Assembly: GCF_001704415.2 (NCBI RefSeq)
Contig: NC_030814.1
Span: 75,509,121 to 75,573,120, forward strand
Reading direction: 5' to 3'
Length of the DNA stretch: 64,000 bases
Origin: Capra hircus
Taxonomy: Eukaryota > Chordata > Mammalia > Artiodactyla > Bovidae
Both the position numbers and the translations under genes were made by a program. Position 1 is the first letter of the stretch; every line of letters starts with the position of its first letter. Below, piece by piece: positions 1 to 11,181 of the stretch. Below the pieces are notes generated by a model. That model made no database searches. It was given only the letters and a program-made list of their open reading frames with translations, and was not told the DNA's origin.

Positions 1-245
1 ATGGATGCAGGAGCCTGGAAAACTGCAGTCCATGGGGTTGCTAGGAGTCAGACACGACTGAATGACTTCACTTTCACTTTGAGCAACTTCACTTTCACTT
101 TTCACTTTCATGCATTGGAGAAGGAAACGGCAACCCACTCCAGTGTTCTTGCCTGGAGAATCCCAGGGACGGGGGAGCCTGGTGGGCTGCCGTCTATGGG
201 GTCGCACAGAGTCGGACACAATTGAAGCGACTTAGCAGCAGCAGC
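1..245 (+). mobile_element. Bov-A2 dimeric SINE, cut by window edge
   Basis: This is the 3' part of a Bov-A2 SINE. Two tRNA-like-derived monomers are joined by the characteristic TTCACTTTTCACTTTCATGC linker, and the element ends in an AGC run at about 234-244. The linker holds an extra partial copy of itself (about 67-110), so the CACTTT-rich stretch is longer than in the other copies here. The open frame across 1-225 is a SINE reading frame, not a gene. The 5' end lies outside the window. Confidence 0.9.
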
Positions 246-299
246 ATATGATTTTAATGTTCAGCCAATTTTAAAAGTTATCTTTTAAATAAAATATTT

Positions 300-2390
300 T
301 ATTTTACCTTCATTTATCCCTTTTCCAATATACTTCCTCTCTTTATGCAGATACAAATGTTTTACCTATATCATTTTCCTTTTCCCTGAAGAATAATCTT
401 TAATCATTTTTTGTAAGGCCAATCTGCTGACAAAGAGTTCCCTTGGTTTTTGTTTGAGGAAATCTATTCCCTTTTCAATTTTGAAGGGTATTTTGGCTTG
501 ATATAGAATTCTAGGTTGGTGGGGTTTTTTCCTGTCAAAACTTTAAATATTTCACTTTGTTCTCTTATCCTTTGTTCTCTTATCATGGTTTCTTATCCTT
601 GTGTTTCCATAGACAAGGTATGTTTTGGCTTTTTTTGTTTTTTAACTCTTGTGAAAAATCTTCTCTTTGTTTTGGGTTTTCTGTAAATCAACTATAATCT
701 ACCAAAATCATGGTTTTGTTGGGTTTTTTGTTGTTGTGTTTTTTATATTTATTCTGCTTAGTGTTCTCTCAGCTCTTGGATCTATGATTTGATATGTCAT
801 TAATTTGAGAAGGTAGTGACCATCATTGCTTCAATTATTTCTTCTGCTACTCTTTTCTTCTTCTGTTACCCCAGTTGGGTATGTTACAACTTCTGAAATT
901 GTTCCACAATTCTTGGATGTTCTGTTCTGATTTTTTTCATTTTTCCCTTTACATTCCAGGTTGGGAAGTCTCTATTGTCCTACCTTCAAGGTCACAGATT
1001 TTTTTCATTGGCCATGTAGAGTCCACTGCTGCTGCTGAGTCGCTTCAGTCGTATCCGACTCTGTGCGACCCCATAGATGGCAGCCCACCAGGCTCCCCCG
1101 TCCCTGGGATTCTCCAGGCAAGAACACTGGAGTGGGTTGTCATTTCCTTCTCCAACGCATGAAAGTGAAAAGTGAAAGTAAAGTCGCTCAGTCGTGTCCG
1201 ACCTACCAGGCTCCTCTGTCCGTGGATTCTCCAGGCAAGAGTATTGGAGTGGGTTGCCATTTCCTTCTCCGTGAGTCCACTGATAATCCATCAAAGGTAC
1301 TTTTCATTTCTATCTTGATGTCTAGCATTTCCTTTTGATACTTTCTTAGAGTTTCTATCTCTGTTTATATTACCCATTTGTTTTTGCATGTCATCTACTG
1401 TTTCCATTATAGCTCTCAACATATCAATCAGTTAATTTTAAATTCCCTATTTGGTAATTCTATCTAAGTCTGGTTTTGATGATTGCTTTATTTCTTCAGA
1501 TTGTTTTATCTTAGCTTTTAGTATACCTTATATTTTTTGGTGAAAGTTTCACATGTATCAGGTAATAGGAATTGAGGTATACAGGCCTTCGGTGTGACTG
1601 TTTATATTAATCAGCTAGAAGTTGGGCTATGTTTAATGTTTGCTGTAGCTTTTGATGCCAGAAGCTTCAAATTCTTCCTGTGTTCTCATTTTTATCTCCC
1701 CTCTTGACTTTGGCTTTACTGTCTTGCAGCTCTTTCAACTATGGTTGATTGTTACATGTTAGATCCTTTTTGATATGGTGGTAAAGTGTAGGAGAGGGAG
1801 AGTGTTCTATGAGCTAATTAAATCTCAAAAATCTTCTGATTGGTCTGCATACTGGGGCTGCGAGTTTCACAGTGTTTCTCCACAGTTTCTTTTTCCTTCC
1901 TGATCAGATCAATTTATGTCCACTCCAACCTCCACCCCTATACCACCCTTCGGTGAGACAGGGAGCCTGAAAGAACCTGGAGTGAGAGGAATGCCCCTTC
2001 CACAGCTGGAATATGGTAAGTTTTTTGCTCTGGAGAGTGTCCCTTGGTTATGGAGAAGGCTGTATGAGTATTTCATAATAATTATTCTTCCCTTGTCAGT
2101 TAGAGCCATAAGAGGACCCTTCTCAGATCCTCACCATGACAACCTGCTGGGGATGTCAAGCTCATAGTGTGGGCCCCAAGGTGTTTCTCACTCTCAAATT
2201 AGAACACACTCAGTCTTTAGCAATTAATCACAGTTACCACTTAAGTGTTCCTTCCAGTCCATGGCTCCAGCAGCTTCTTTTCAAGGTAAACAGATCTTGG
2301 TTATGGCTTTCCAGATGTACTCATCTCTACAAATTTCATGGTGGTGCTTTGTCCTGAGACCCCAGTTCTCTGATGGGTCCAAAAAAAAAA
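300..2390 (-). mobile_element. Old L1 (L1M-type) 5' region, antisense
   Basis: The plus strand reads as the reverse complement of the 5' UTR/ORF1 side of an old mammalian L1. Recognisable stretches include the CTGCTGACAAAGAGTTCCC region near 425 and the run about 'cttctatctctgtttatattacccat' type sequence near 1350, which I know from L1M 5' ends. It is heavily diverged and has no usable ORF. It is split by a Bov-A2 at 1029-1272. The outer borders are approximate. Confidence 0.72.
1029..1272 (-). mobile_element. Bov-A2 SINE inserted in L1
   Basis: A minus-strand Bov-A2 begins on the plus strand with its inverted AGC tail (GCTGCTGCTG). The same 10-bp word GAGTCCACTG flanks it at 1019-1028 and 1273-1282, a perfect target-site duplication. 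The second monomer lacks a block of roughly 25-30 bp around 1203, where the reading jumps from the TCCGAC box to CTACCAGG. Overlapping frames on both strands are SINE-derived. Confidence 0.93.
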
Positions 2391-3320
2391 AAAAAACCCT
2401 CATTGATTTTCAGTACGATTACCTTTTTTCTTAATGTAAGGATGAAAAGTGATGACATTCAAGCTTTTTACACATCAGAATGATGCTGGAAGTCTATTAG
2501 AAGATTTTAAGCACAGGAGTGATGTTATATGCTTTATGTTTTAAAAAGATTGCTCTAGGCATTATATCTTCCTTGAAAACCTCAAGAGGAAGTAGCCTGG
2601 GCCAAGGAAGGCTTCAGATATTTTAGATTTTCTTAACAAACAGTATCTTAATTGCAACCCAACACTTACAAAAATTAATGGAAGAAGAGCATGCAATAGA
2701 CATTTTAATTCCATCTGAAAATGGACTGTTCTGTAGGGCAGGTAATCTGGGGATATGAGGATTCATCCCTCCTTGATGATTTCTTCAAACTACCTTGTCC
2801 ATGTTGTGATGCCCTCAAGTCAAAAACACCTTCATTGCACTGCCCTGTAGCGTCCTGTAGCAGTGTGGTTTGTTTGTGTCAGTAAACACCCTCTGCTCTG
2901 TTCCTGCTGCTCATGGCATAATTGGTACCATCTCCATGCATTTGTTTATGTTAATTTGTTCCATGTTCTTACTGGAATGTCCATATCTTGCCCAACCTTC
3001 AGAGTCCAACTCATTTGTCACAAACCCAATAAAGATTTCTCTATCTAGAACTACCTTCTCTTTTTATCTCCTTAAATCCCCATTATGCACACAATTAACA
3101 CCAAGGAATGTAATTTTGATTTATTCTTAATTGGACTGTTTTTAAAATTTATTTAATTGCCCTAAAAGTCCTAGCACAGTGTGAACACATATTGGATGTA
3201 AAGTAGAAATGGCTTGTTAATTGAGAAAGGGATTGATGAAAGTTGGCTTCAGTGGGCAACTAGTTTTTCAGGCTGGTGAAATTTATAACAGGATCATAAG
3301 TAATTGGGATAATGGAATGA
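2391..3320. other. No gene; faint old-repeat similarity
   Basis: I see no coding or RNA gene. The stretch 2450-2600 resembles an old mammalian interspersed repeat with a 'GTTTTAAAAAGATTGCTCT' core, also seen around 16.8 kb, but I cannot name it. A short A-run lies at 2382-2397. Confidence 0.4.
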
Positions 3321-3329
3321 ACAGTTCCA

Positions 3330-4355
3330 CTCAGTTCAGTTCAGTTCAGTCACTCAGTCGTGTCTGACTCTTTGTGACCCCATGAACTGCAGCACACCAG
3401 GCCTCCCTGTCCATCTCCAACTCCTGGAGTTCACTCAAACTCACGTCCATTGAGTCGGTGATGCCATCTACCCATCTCATCCTCTGTCATCCCCTTCTCC
3501 TCCTGCCCCCAATCCCTCCCAGCATCAGAGTCTTTTGCAATGAGTCAGCTCTTTGCATAAGATGGCCAAAGTATTGGAGTTTCAGCTTTAGCATCATTCC
3601 TTTCAAAGAACACCCAGGACTGATCTCCTTTAGAATGGACTGGTTGGATCTCCTTGCAGTCCAAGGGACTCTCAAGAGTCTTCTCCAACACCACAGTTCA
3701 AAAGCATCAATTCTTCAGTGCTCAGCTTTCTTCACAGTCCGACTTTCACATCCATACATGACTACTGGAAAAACCATAGCCTTGACTAGACGGACCTTTA
3801 TTGGCAAAGTAATGTCTCTGCTTTTGAATATGCTATCTAGGTTGGTCATAACTTTCCTTCCAAGGAGTAAGCGTCTTGTAATTTCATGGTTGCAATCACC
3901 ATCTGCAGTGATTTTGGAGCCCCCAAAAATAAAGTCTGACACTGTTTCCACTGTTTCCCCATCTATTTCCCATGAAGTGATGGGACCAGATGCCGTGATC
4001 TTCATTTTTGAATATTGAGCTTTAAGCCAACTTTTTCACTCTCCTCTTTCACTTTCATCAAGAGGCTTTTTAGTTCCTCTTCACTTTCTGCCATAAGGGT
4101 GGTGTCATCTGCATATCTGAGGTTATTGATATTTCTTCCGGCAATCTTGATTCCAGCTTGTGCTTCTTCCAGCCTAGCGTTTCTCATGATGTTCTCTGCA
4201 CAGAAGTTAAATAAGTAGGGTGACAATATACAGCCTTGATGTACTCCTTTTCCTATTTGGAACCAGTCTGTTGTTTCCCATGTCCAGTTCTAACTGTTGC
4301 TTCCTGACCTGCATATAGGTTTCTCAAGAGGCAGGTCAGGTGGTCTGGTATTATC
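3330..4355 (-). mobile_element. BovB LINE, 5'-truncated 3' third
   Basis: On the plus strand it starts with the inverted pentamer tail (TTCAG)n at 3331-3350 and runs through the reverse complement of the BovB reverse-transcriptase C-terminal half. The RT motif YADD is readable on the minus strand at 4104-4115, followed by TTLMAESEEELKSLL. The word CAGTTCCA flanks the element at 3322-3329 and 4356-4363, a likely short target duplication. The frame is broken by several stops, for example between 3715 and 4005, so it is not functional. The 5' truncation falls at almost the same BovB position as the copy at 7508-8523. Confidence 0.92.
4002..4226 (-). pseudogene. BovB reverse-transcriptase fragment
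   Basis: This 74-residue open stretch of the BovB pol-type ORF contains the catalytic YADD box (minus strand, codons at 4104-4115). It lacks the endonuclease domain and most of the RT fingers and palm, which were lost by 5' truncation. It belongs to the LINE at 3330-4355 and is a dead fragment, not a host gene. Confidence 0.85.
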
Positions 4356-4363
4356 CAGTTCCA

Positions 4364-6500
4364 TTATCAAAGTTTAATTCAATTACTAATAAAAAGGTTA
4401 TGTTAATATATTGCATATATATGTGTTTATGTTTCTCTTTATATGCAAACATATTTTCCTTTTTTAATAAGGAAAACAAAGATAAGTATAATTTTCTGTC
4501 CTATAGGCTTTACTGTTCTACATTTTAATTTATGTAATTTAGACTTGACCTGTTCTAAGAATGGAAGTCCTGAGGTAGCAGAATATAAATCATGGAATAA
4601 TGGAATCTGAGAACTAGAAAGAATGTGAGAGTTCATCTGGTCCAATTTCTTACTTGCAAAAGGGAAACCAGAATTAAAAAGAGATTAAGGATCTCATCCA
4701 AGCTCAAAGCCCCATTGTCTGCAATTCAGGTTCTCTAGATATTAATAGTATTCTGGAAACAGTTCGCCATCACCAAGTGCTAAGTACACCAGAGGCCAAA
4801 GGTGGATATGACAATGTGATCTTGGAGTACAGGTATCTGCCTGGTTCTTTGAGTTCTCACTGAAATGAGATACAGTGAAACCATCCCTGCTGTCGGTTCC
4901 CAAAGACAACCTATTTCAACATGTGTAGAAAATATTCATAGGCTACTTGACTTTTTTACAGGCCTGGTATTAATTCCTTTGTGGAAACACCTAAAGCACA
5001 TAAGGTGTTACACTAAATTGTCTGTTAATATTGTAAGAAGTCAGCCCAAGTGGGCAGCCAAATTACCTATAAACACACATGCCAAAGAATGCCTCACACA
5101 AGAAGAGTTTTGGTTTTGTTTTGTTTTTTTTTTTAAACAGGACAATAATTAACATCAATGTCTGCAAGTATCCACTGATTAGCATGCAGAAAAGTCAACA
5201 CCAATTAATAAAACAATATGCCAACAAGCACACAGCATAGATAAGCCATATTAGGAAAGCATATGGCAAAAATCTCTGAGCTCTAGCTCTGAAGGACTTC
5301 TGTTTCAGCCTCTCCTAGTTCTTTATATTTCATACTTTTTAATTAAGCTCTTCAAACACACTCTTGAACTAAAAAAGAGGATGAATGGAAGGGCAAATTT
5401 TCCTATAATCCTAAATCCTTTGATTAAGCCATAGCATAAATAGAGAGCAGGTTTCTGATTAATGGTGCTATTGTTTTAGAGTCTTTGTTTTTTGTTTTAT
5501 CAGACACCTGGGTGCTATTTAAATCCAATTCATTGGTAGGAACTTTATATGTCTTTTTCTTCTGAGGTTCCTTTTTCTCCTTCATCAATCACTAAGGTAG
5601 TGAATGGAAACAGGAAAGCTGATCCAATGAGGACAATGAGAAAGAATGAAAAACAGGTACTGCCCTGAAGTTTGGACTTCAGCTGTGTCTAACTTCTTCG
5701 TCTTCCCCCTGGTAGTTTCACTTTCATGTGCCAAACAAAGACTTTTTAAAGAATTTTTAAAACGTGTTCCCTTAAGGATTTCCTTTCGAAATAAAGCCCT
5801 GCTTTATACATCTCTTTTGTGCATGCTCTGCAGGATGGCTGGATAGTTTCCAATGTTGCCTCAGCCTGTAGATTGTCATACTTTCTTTCTGACAATGTCT
5901 ATCCTATGCACACTACAGAGACAGTTGACACACAAAACCCTTCAGTAAGGTGCAGTTTTAAGGAAAGTAGCCATGGGCAGAGCTTTGATTCTTTATCTCC
6001 CAACAACAGACAAACAAGCCCACAGAAAGTCACTACCAGCCCTCGAATCAGGTAGAACAAAAACATCAGCTTCAAAGGCTTCTTGCAGTTTAGAAATGGG
6101 TCTTTGCCTCTGTTGTTTGTTGTTTTTGTTTTTGTTTTCCTTTTTAGTTCCAAGTCTCTGCACTACCTGCTTTGGCCATTACAGGAATTACTTAGAAACT
6201 ATCGCATTTCCCACAAAATGTGTTCCTTGGTTACAAAGGCATAAAGCATTGAAAGATAATTCCTCTGTGTCATCTCACCCAATTTTGGGATTTAGCTGTG
6301 CTTGGTCAAATCAGGAGTATGAAAGGTTCACATATAATATTGCATTTTTGCCCTTCAAGATTTCCAACTGATTTTTTAAAATCTCTCTGCTTAACCATTT
6401 GAAGGCCTGGCAAACTGTTTGCTAAAGCAGTTGCATCATTTTACATTTTCACCAGAAATTTATGAAGATTTTGATTTCTCTACCTCTTCATTACCACTTG
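4364..6500. other. No gene recognised
   Basis: I see no coding gene or clear young repeat over these 2.1 kb. The stretch 4590-4745 looks like a diverged antisense MIR-related SINE (a CATCTGGTCCAA... core followed by a purine-rich A/G block). The longest frame, 5973-6371 (132 residues), matches nothing I recognise and looks like chance. A T-run lies at 5120-5133. Confidence 0.4.
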
Positions 6501-6504
6501 TCAT

Positions 6505-7485
6505 TATAACAATTTTTTATTGACATATAGTTGATTTGCAATGATCTGTTGTTTCAGGTATATAGCCAAGTAACTCGGTTATACATATATATTCTTTTTT
6601 AGATTATTTACAAAATTATAGGTTACTATGAGATATTGAATATAGTTTCCTGTACTGTACAGTAGGTCCTTGTTGGTTATCTGTTTTACATATAATAGTG
6701 TGTATCTATTAATCCCAAATTCCCAATTTATCACTCTCCACTTTCTACTTTGGTAAACATGTTTGTTTTCTGTGTCTGTTAGCTTATTTCTGTTTTGTAA
6801 ATAAGTTTACTTGTATCATTTTTTAGATTCCACATATAAGCTATATCACATGCTAATTGTTTCTCTGACTTACTTCACTTACTGTGATAAGCTCTGCTGC
6901 TGCTGCTGCTAAGTCGCTCTAGGTCCATCCATTTTCCTGCAAATGTCATTATTTCATTCTTTCCACGGCTGAGTGATAGTCCACAGTGTGTGTGTATGCA
7001 TACATACACATACCACATCCTCTTTATCTATTCGTCTGCTGATGGACACTTAGGTTGCCTCTATGTCTTGGCTATTATAAATAGTGCTGCAGTGAACACT
7101 GAGGTTCATGGACCTTTTTGAATTCTAATTTTCTCCAATTATGTCTTTTTGACTTTAGTCATCCTCATGAGTATGAAGTAGTATCTCACTGTACTCTTGA
7201 AATGCATTTCCTTGATAGATAATAATGTTGAACATCTTTTCAAATCTTATCGGCCATTTGTATATCTTCTTTGGAAAAATGTCTATTCTGACCTTTTATT
7301 TTTTAATTGACTTGTCTTTTTATTATTGAGTTATAATAATTATTTATATAATCTATATGCAAATATTATATCAGATGTATGATTTTTGAAATGGTTCTCC
7401 CATTCTGTAGATTGTCCTTTCACTTTCTTAGTAGCCCCCTTTGAAGCATAAAAATGTTTAATCTGATATCGTGGATGCATTCTTC
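6505..7485 (-). mobile_element. Old L1 3' end, antisense
   Basis: The plus strand reads as the reverse complement of an L1 ORF2 end and 3' UTR. The region 6590-6730 carries the 'tatacagtaggtccttgttgg'-type block of cetartiodactyl L1 3' UTRs, and 7030-7100 matches the widely conserved ORF2 C-terminal stretch (TGATGGACACTTAGGTTGCC on the plus strand). No intact ORF remains. A tiny SINE-like insert interrupts it at 6896-6915. Confidence 0.8.
6896..6915 (-). mobile_element. 20-bp Bov-A2 tail inside L1
   Basis: The L1 reading 'gataagctct|aggtccatcc' is interrupted by GCTGCTGCTGCTGCTAAGTC, which is exactly the terminal 3' end of an antisense Bov-A2 (AGC tail plus GACTTAGC). GCTCT occurs on both sides, at 6891-6895 and 6916-6920, consistent with a short target duplication. 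If it is a real insertion it was truncated after about 20-23 bases. Confidence 0.6.
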
Positions 7486-7507
7486 ATTCCAGGCTCTCGC
7501 TGAACTT

Positions 7508-8523
7508 CAGTTTAGTTCAGTTCAGTCACTCAGTTGTGTCTGACTCTTTGCAACCCCATGAATTGCAGCACACCAGGCCTCCCTGTCTATCACCAGCTCC
7601 TGGAATTCACTCAAACTCACATCCATTGAGTTGGTGATGCCATCCAGCCATCTCATCCTCTGTCATCCTCTTCTCCTCCTGGCCCCAATCCCTCCCAGCA
7701 TCAGAGTCTTTTCCAATGAGTCAACTCTTCGCATGAGGTGGCCAAAGTACTGGAGCTTCAGCTTTAGCATCGTTCCTTCCAAAGAAAACCCAGGACTGAT
7801 CTCCTTTAGAATGGACTGGTTGGATCTCTTTGCAGTCCAAGGGACCCTCAAGAGTCTTCTCCAATACCACAGTTCAAAAGCATCAATTCTTCAGCGCTCA
7901 GCTTTCTTCACAGTCCAGCTCTCACATCCATACATGACCACTGGAAAAACCATAGCCTTGACTAGACAGACCTTTGTTGGCAAAGTAATACCTCTGCTTT
8001 TGAATATGCTGTCTAGGTTGGACATAACTTTCCTTCCAAGGAGTAAGCATCTTGTAATTTCATGGCTGCAATCACCATCTGCAGTGAATTTGGAGCCCAA
8101 AAAACCAAAGTCAGCCACTGTTTCCCCATCTATTTGCCATGAAGTGATGGGACTGGATGCCATGATCTTACTTTTCTGAATGTTGAGCTTTAAGCCAACT
8201 TTTTCACTCTCCTCTTTCACTTTCATCAAGAGGCTTTTTAGTTCCTCTTCACTTTCTGCCATAAGGATGGTATCATCTGCATATCTGAGGTTATTGATAT
8301 TTCTCCCAGCAATCTTGATTCCAGCCTGTGCTTCTTCCAGCCCAGCATTTCTCATGATGTACTCTGCATAGAAGTTAAATAAGCAGGGTAACAATATACA
8401 GCCTTGACGTACTCCTTTTCCTATTTGGAACCAGTCTGTTGTTCCATGTCCAGTTCTAACTGTTGTTTCCTGACCTGCATGTAGGTTTCTCAAGAGGCAG
8501 GTCAGGTGGTCTGGTATTCCCAT
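7508..8523 (-). mobile_element. BovB LINE, 5'-truncated 3' third
   Basis: This is a second minus-strand BovB with an inverted (TTCAG)n tail at 7508-7525. It is flanked by CTCGCTGAACTT (7496-7507) and CTCACTGAACTT (8524-8535), a 12-bp target duplication with one mismatch. That makes it an insertion independent of the copy at 3330-4355. It retains a 210-residue open RT frame. Confidence 0.94.
7891..8523 (-). pseudogene. BovB reverse-transcriptase C-terminal fragment
   Basis: This 210-residue uninterrupted frame encodes the C-terminal part of the BovB reverse transcriptase. From the N-terminal side it has the GVRQGCIL block, the YADD active-site box (minus-strand codons at 8272-8283), and the downstream MVFPVVMYGCESWTVKKAER region. 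The endonuclease domain and the start of the RT are missing. The apparent Met start is internal to the family protein, so this is a truncated remnant. Another frame on the opposite strand (7631-8179) is its shadow. Confidence 0.88.
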
Positions 8524-8535
8524 CTCACTGAACTT

Positions 8536-10300
8536 ATTACAACATAAAGCCAGGAGTTCACATTTTTCCCACTCCTATGTAGTGTTCTTAGCTAAGAACA
8601 GTTTTAATGATTGCAATAGAATGGAAAGGAAATACCCCATAGTGATGTTAGAGTAAAACTTTATTTCAAGATATTTCACATCTCATGATCACAACTTTTC
8701 TCCCCCTAAAACCTATGTCTGAAATTTGTTGATTACTGAACTCTATAGAAAAAGAGGACAAATTGAACATTTCAAACCCAGGCCATAGATGGACATTTAC
8801 CCATAAGGATTGATCCAAATAAGCTCTGGTTGCTATAACTACTGCCATTCAGAATTATAGGTTTTATTCAGACTGAAAAGGACTTCAAGATAAGAGATAC
8901 CATTTGATAAATGCAGCCAAAATTCAATCAAAAAGTTTGTTGCACATTTCTTTGTTTGGTAAGGTTAATGCTTGTGCAATTTTTATTTGATTTAACTCCA
9001 TTAAATGAGTTGTACAGATACCAACAAAACAATGGAGATTCTCAAAAGCCAAGTTACTAATTTGAGTTGTTTCAGCCAGTAGTGCTATTGAGAGCTTTTT
9101 CAACAAAGGAGACAGAAGACTGAAATGGATTTAATGAGTCTAGAGTACGTGGTGAGCCAGGAATGGGTCATTATGCTCTGAAGTTGTCTCTCTGTAAACA
9201 GATCAATTCTCATAGCACTTGTTTTGTTAGGGGGGAGAGTAGTGAAGCCAGGTAGGGCTATAATCATTTGTTCTGCTGCATGACCACAATTTATCTTTTT
9301 TGTTTTCTCCCTGTCACAGCAGGCCTTGATCATGTAAGAGCCATATCTGAAAGTGACCACTCACAGCCTCACTGGATGAATTAATCTTGCCAGGATGAAA
9401 GGGATTACTGTACACTCACTATGCAGGTAAAAACAGACAATTCAGTGCTGTTGATACATTACCTTAAAAAAATTCCAGCCATTTCTTCTGCCAGTGGCAA
9501 AGATTTCTAAGAAATTCTGTCTAACATCACCCGGAAAATGCCTTTAATTAGATTGGGGTTGGGGGTTGTTTTCCAGACCTTTTTTAAGCAAAATTGCCAT
9601 CTCCCTCCCACAAAGAAAAACAATGGAAACAGGTAAATCAACGCTGTGTGCTCAGCTCTATAATTCTACCTTCATCTTCCAAAACATAGTCCACAGGGGA
9701 GAAAGGAGAACTTTCTCTAGAATTATAAATAAGGCATTAAAGAGCATATTTTACTCTCCCGACAAAAACTTTAGAATTTTGGAAAATTGTGTCTCAACTT
9801 CTTGACTGTGTTTAAAATACCAAGGTGGTTGGCAGAGTAAAAATTGCTACACTATAGTAATAACACCTTCAGTTCACACAGCTCTGACAAACTTCAAGCA
9901 CACTTGAGACTACTATCTTTTCCATGGACCCAAGACATGTAGAGGAAAGAATGATTGTATCTGCTGTCTCAGAAACTGAAACACAGACTATTGCAACAAT
10001 GTTAGTAATTAGTGGCTCTTTGATTGCTTTATCTCTTGCTCTTCTACACTTACCATCTTCTATACCTGCTGCTTCTCCCCTCAAACCCTTCCAATCTGGG
10101 TAAACCATGCAGAGAAATAGCTTCTCTGTTCCCCTAAATAAGTTTGTAGCATAAATGTAACAACATGATAGAGACCAGGTATCACCTGTTCAGGTCACCT
10201 TACATGGTCCAAAGACACTCAGCAAGTTGTAAGGTTGCTGTTTATGCCGCTCTAGCTGTCAGCCAGAGGGCCAAGAGAACTGCAGCCAGCAACTCCCTGC
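8536..10300. other. No gene or repeat recognised
   Basis: I see no coding gene, RNA gene or identifiable transposon here. All frames are short (79 residues or fewer), with no recognisable motif or splice-bounded exon pattern. Confidence 0.45.
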
Positions 10301-10302
10301 TC

Positions 10303-10304
<2 letters not shown>

Positions 10305-10354
<50 letters not shown>
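10305..10354. repeat. (AC)25 microsatellite
   Basis: This is a pure run of 25 AC dinucleotides, 50 bp, without interruption. Runs this long and perfect are usually length-polymorphic. It lies in repeat-poor sequence, so it would make a single-copy marker. Confidence 0.98.
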
Positions 10355-10356
<2 letters not shown>

Positions 10357-10644
10357 TTGCTTTCTATGGTCCTGCCCAGAAATGGCCCCTCTGCCACAAT
10401 CATATCTCTATTCCTTTTGTTCAAGATCATACTTGTACATACCCGGAAGTCACAGCGACCATCTGTTATTACCCCTGGGCTAGGAGAGAGTTTAGAGTTT
10501 GTGGTAGATCTCCACTTGTTGTGGCATCTTCCAGGAAGCAAATCCCTGCACACACATGCCTATTCTTGGTCCTCCAGGGCCAATTCAATGAAGCTGGTCC
10601 ACCTAATCCATTCCCATCAACATAACCAGTGAGCTGCGTAATGA

Positions 10645-10845
10645 AAGGAGAAGAGCTTTGGCATCAGGCAGGTCTTTGATCTGAGTATCAGCTCTAACGA
10701 GACTTAAACTTGAATAAAGGATGTAACCCCCATGAGCCTAGTTGTCCACATCTTAAAAATAGAATACTACTTTCCCAGGGTATGGTGAGAATTAAGATAT
10801 GTGAAATATGAAGCACTGAGCACAGCGCCTGACACTGAGGCCTGG
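10645..10845 (+). mobile_element. MIR SINE
   Basis: This is a diverged MIR in sense. A GAGCTTTGGCATCAG... 5' region is followed by the core and by the 3' segment GAGAATTAAGATATGTG...AGCACTGAGCACAGCGCCTGACA, matching the MIR end 'aaatgag...cttagaacagtgcctggcaca'. The borders are approximate. Confidence 0.72.
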
Positions 10846-10950
10846 TGTGTGGGGGACAGGCTGTGAGATGATGACTAATGATCAGTGAGTGGTCTCCAGG
10901 GATACTGTGAACACGTGAAACTGTTTTCCATAAATCCGTCAGTTGCTGTG

Positions 10951-11181
10951 GGCTGTGGTGGTGGCGGTGGTTTAGTCGCTAAGTTGTGTCTGACTGTTGT
11001 GACCTCATGGACTGTAGCCCACCAGGCTCTTCTGTGTGTGGGATTTTCCAGCCAAGAATACTGGCCTGGGTTGCCATTTCCTTCACCAGGGAATCTTCCT
11101 GATGCAGGAGTCTAACCCACATCTCCTGCGTTGTAGATAGCGCCTGCATTACAGGCAGATGTTTTATTGTTGAGCCCCCCA
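10951..11181 (-). mobile_element. Bov-tA SINE
   Basis: An antisense Bov-tA: the TTAGTCGCTAAGTTGTGTCTGACT head, a CCAAGAATACTGG block and a closing TGAGCC tRNA-related end. It is diverged from the consensus, and the tail side (10941-10968) is a GT/GGT-rich stretch rather than a clean pentamer. No clear target duplication was seen. Confidence 0.85.

Noticed and set aside
3458..4018. 186-residue plus-strand frame
   Set aside because: It is the reverse-strand shadow of a BovB reverse-transcriptase fragment; the same happens at 7631-8179, 58424-58816 and 53445-53777.
5973..6371. 132-residue frame with a hydrophobic segment
   Set aside because: The Phe/Leu-rich segment comes from a (TTTG)n/T-rich DNA stretch at 6113-6145; no family resemblance and no conserved context.
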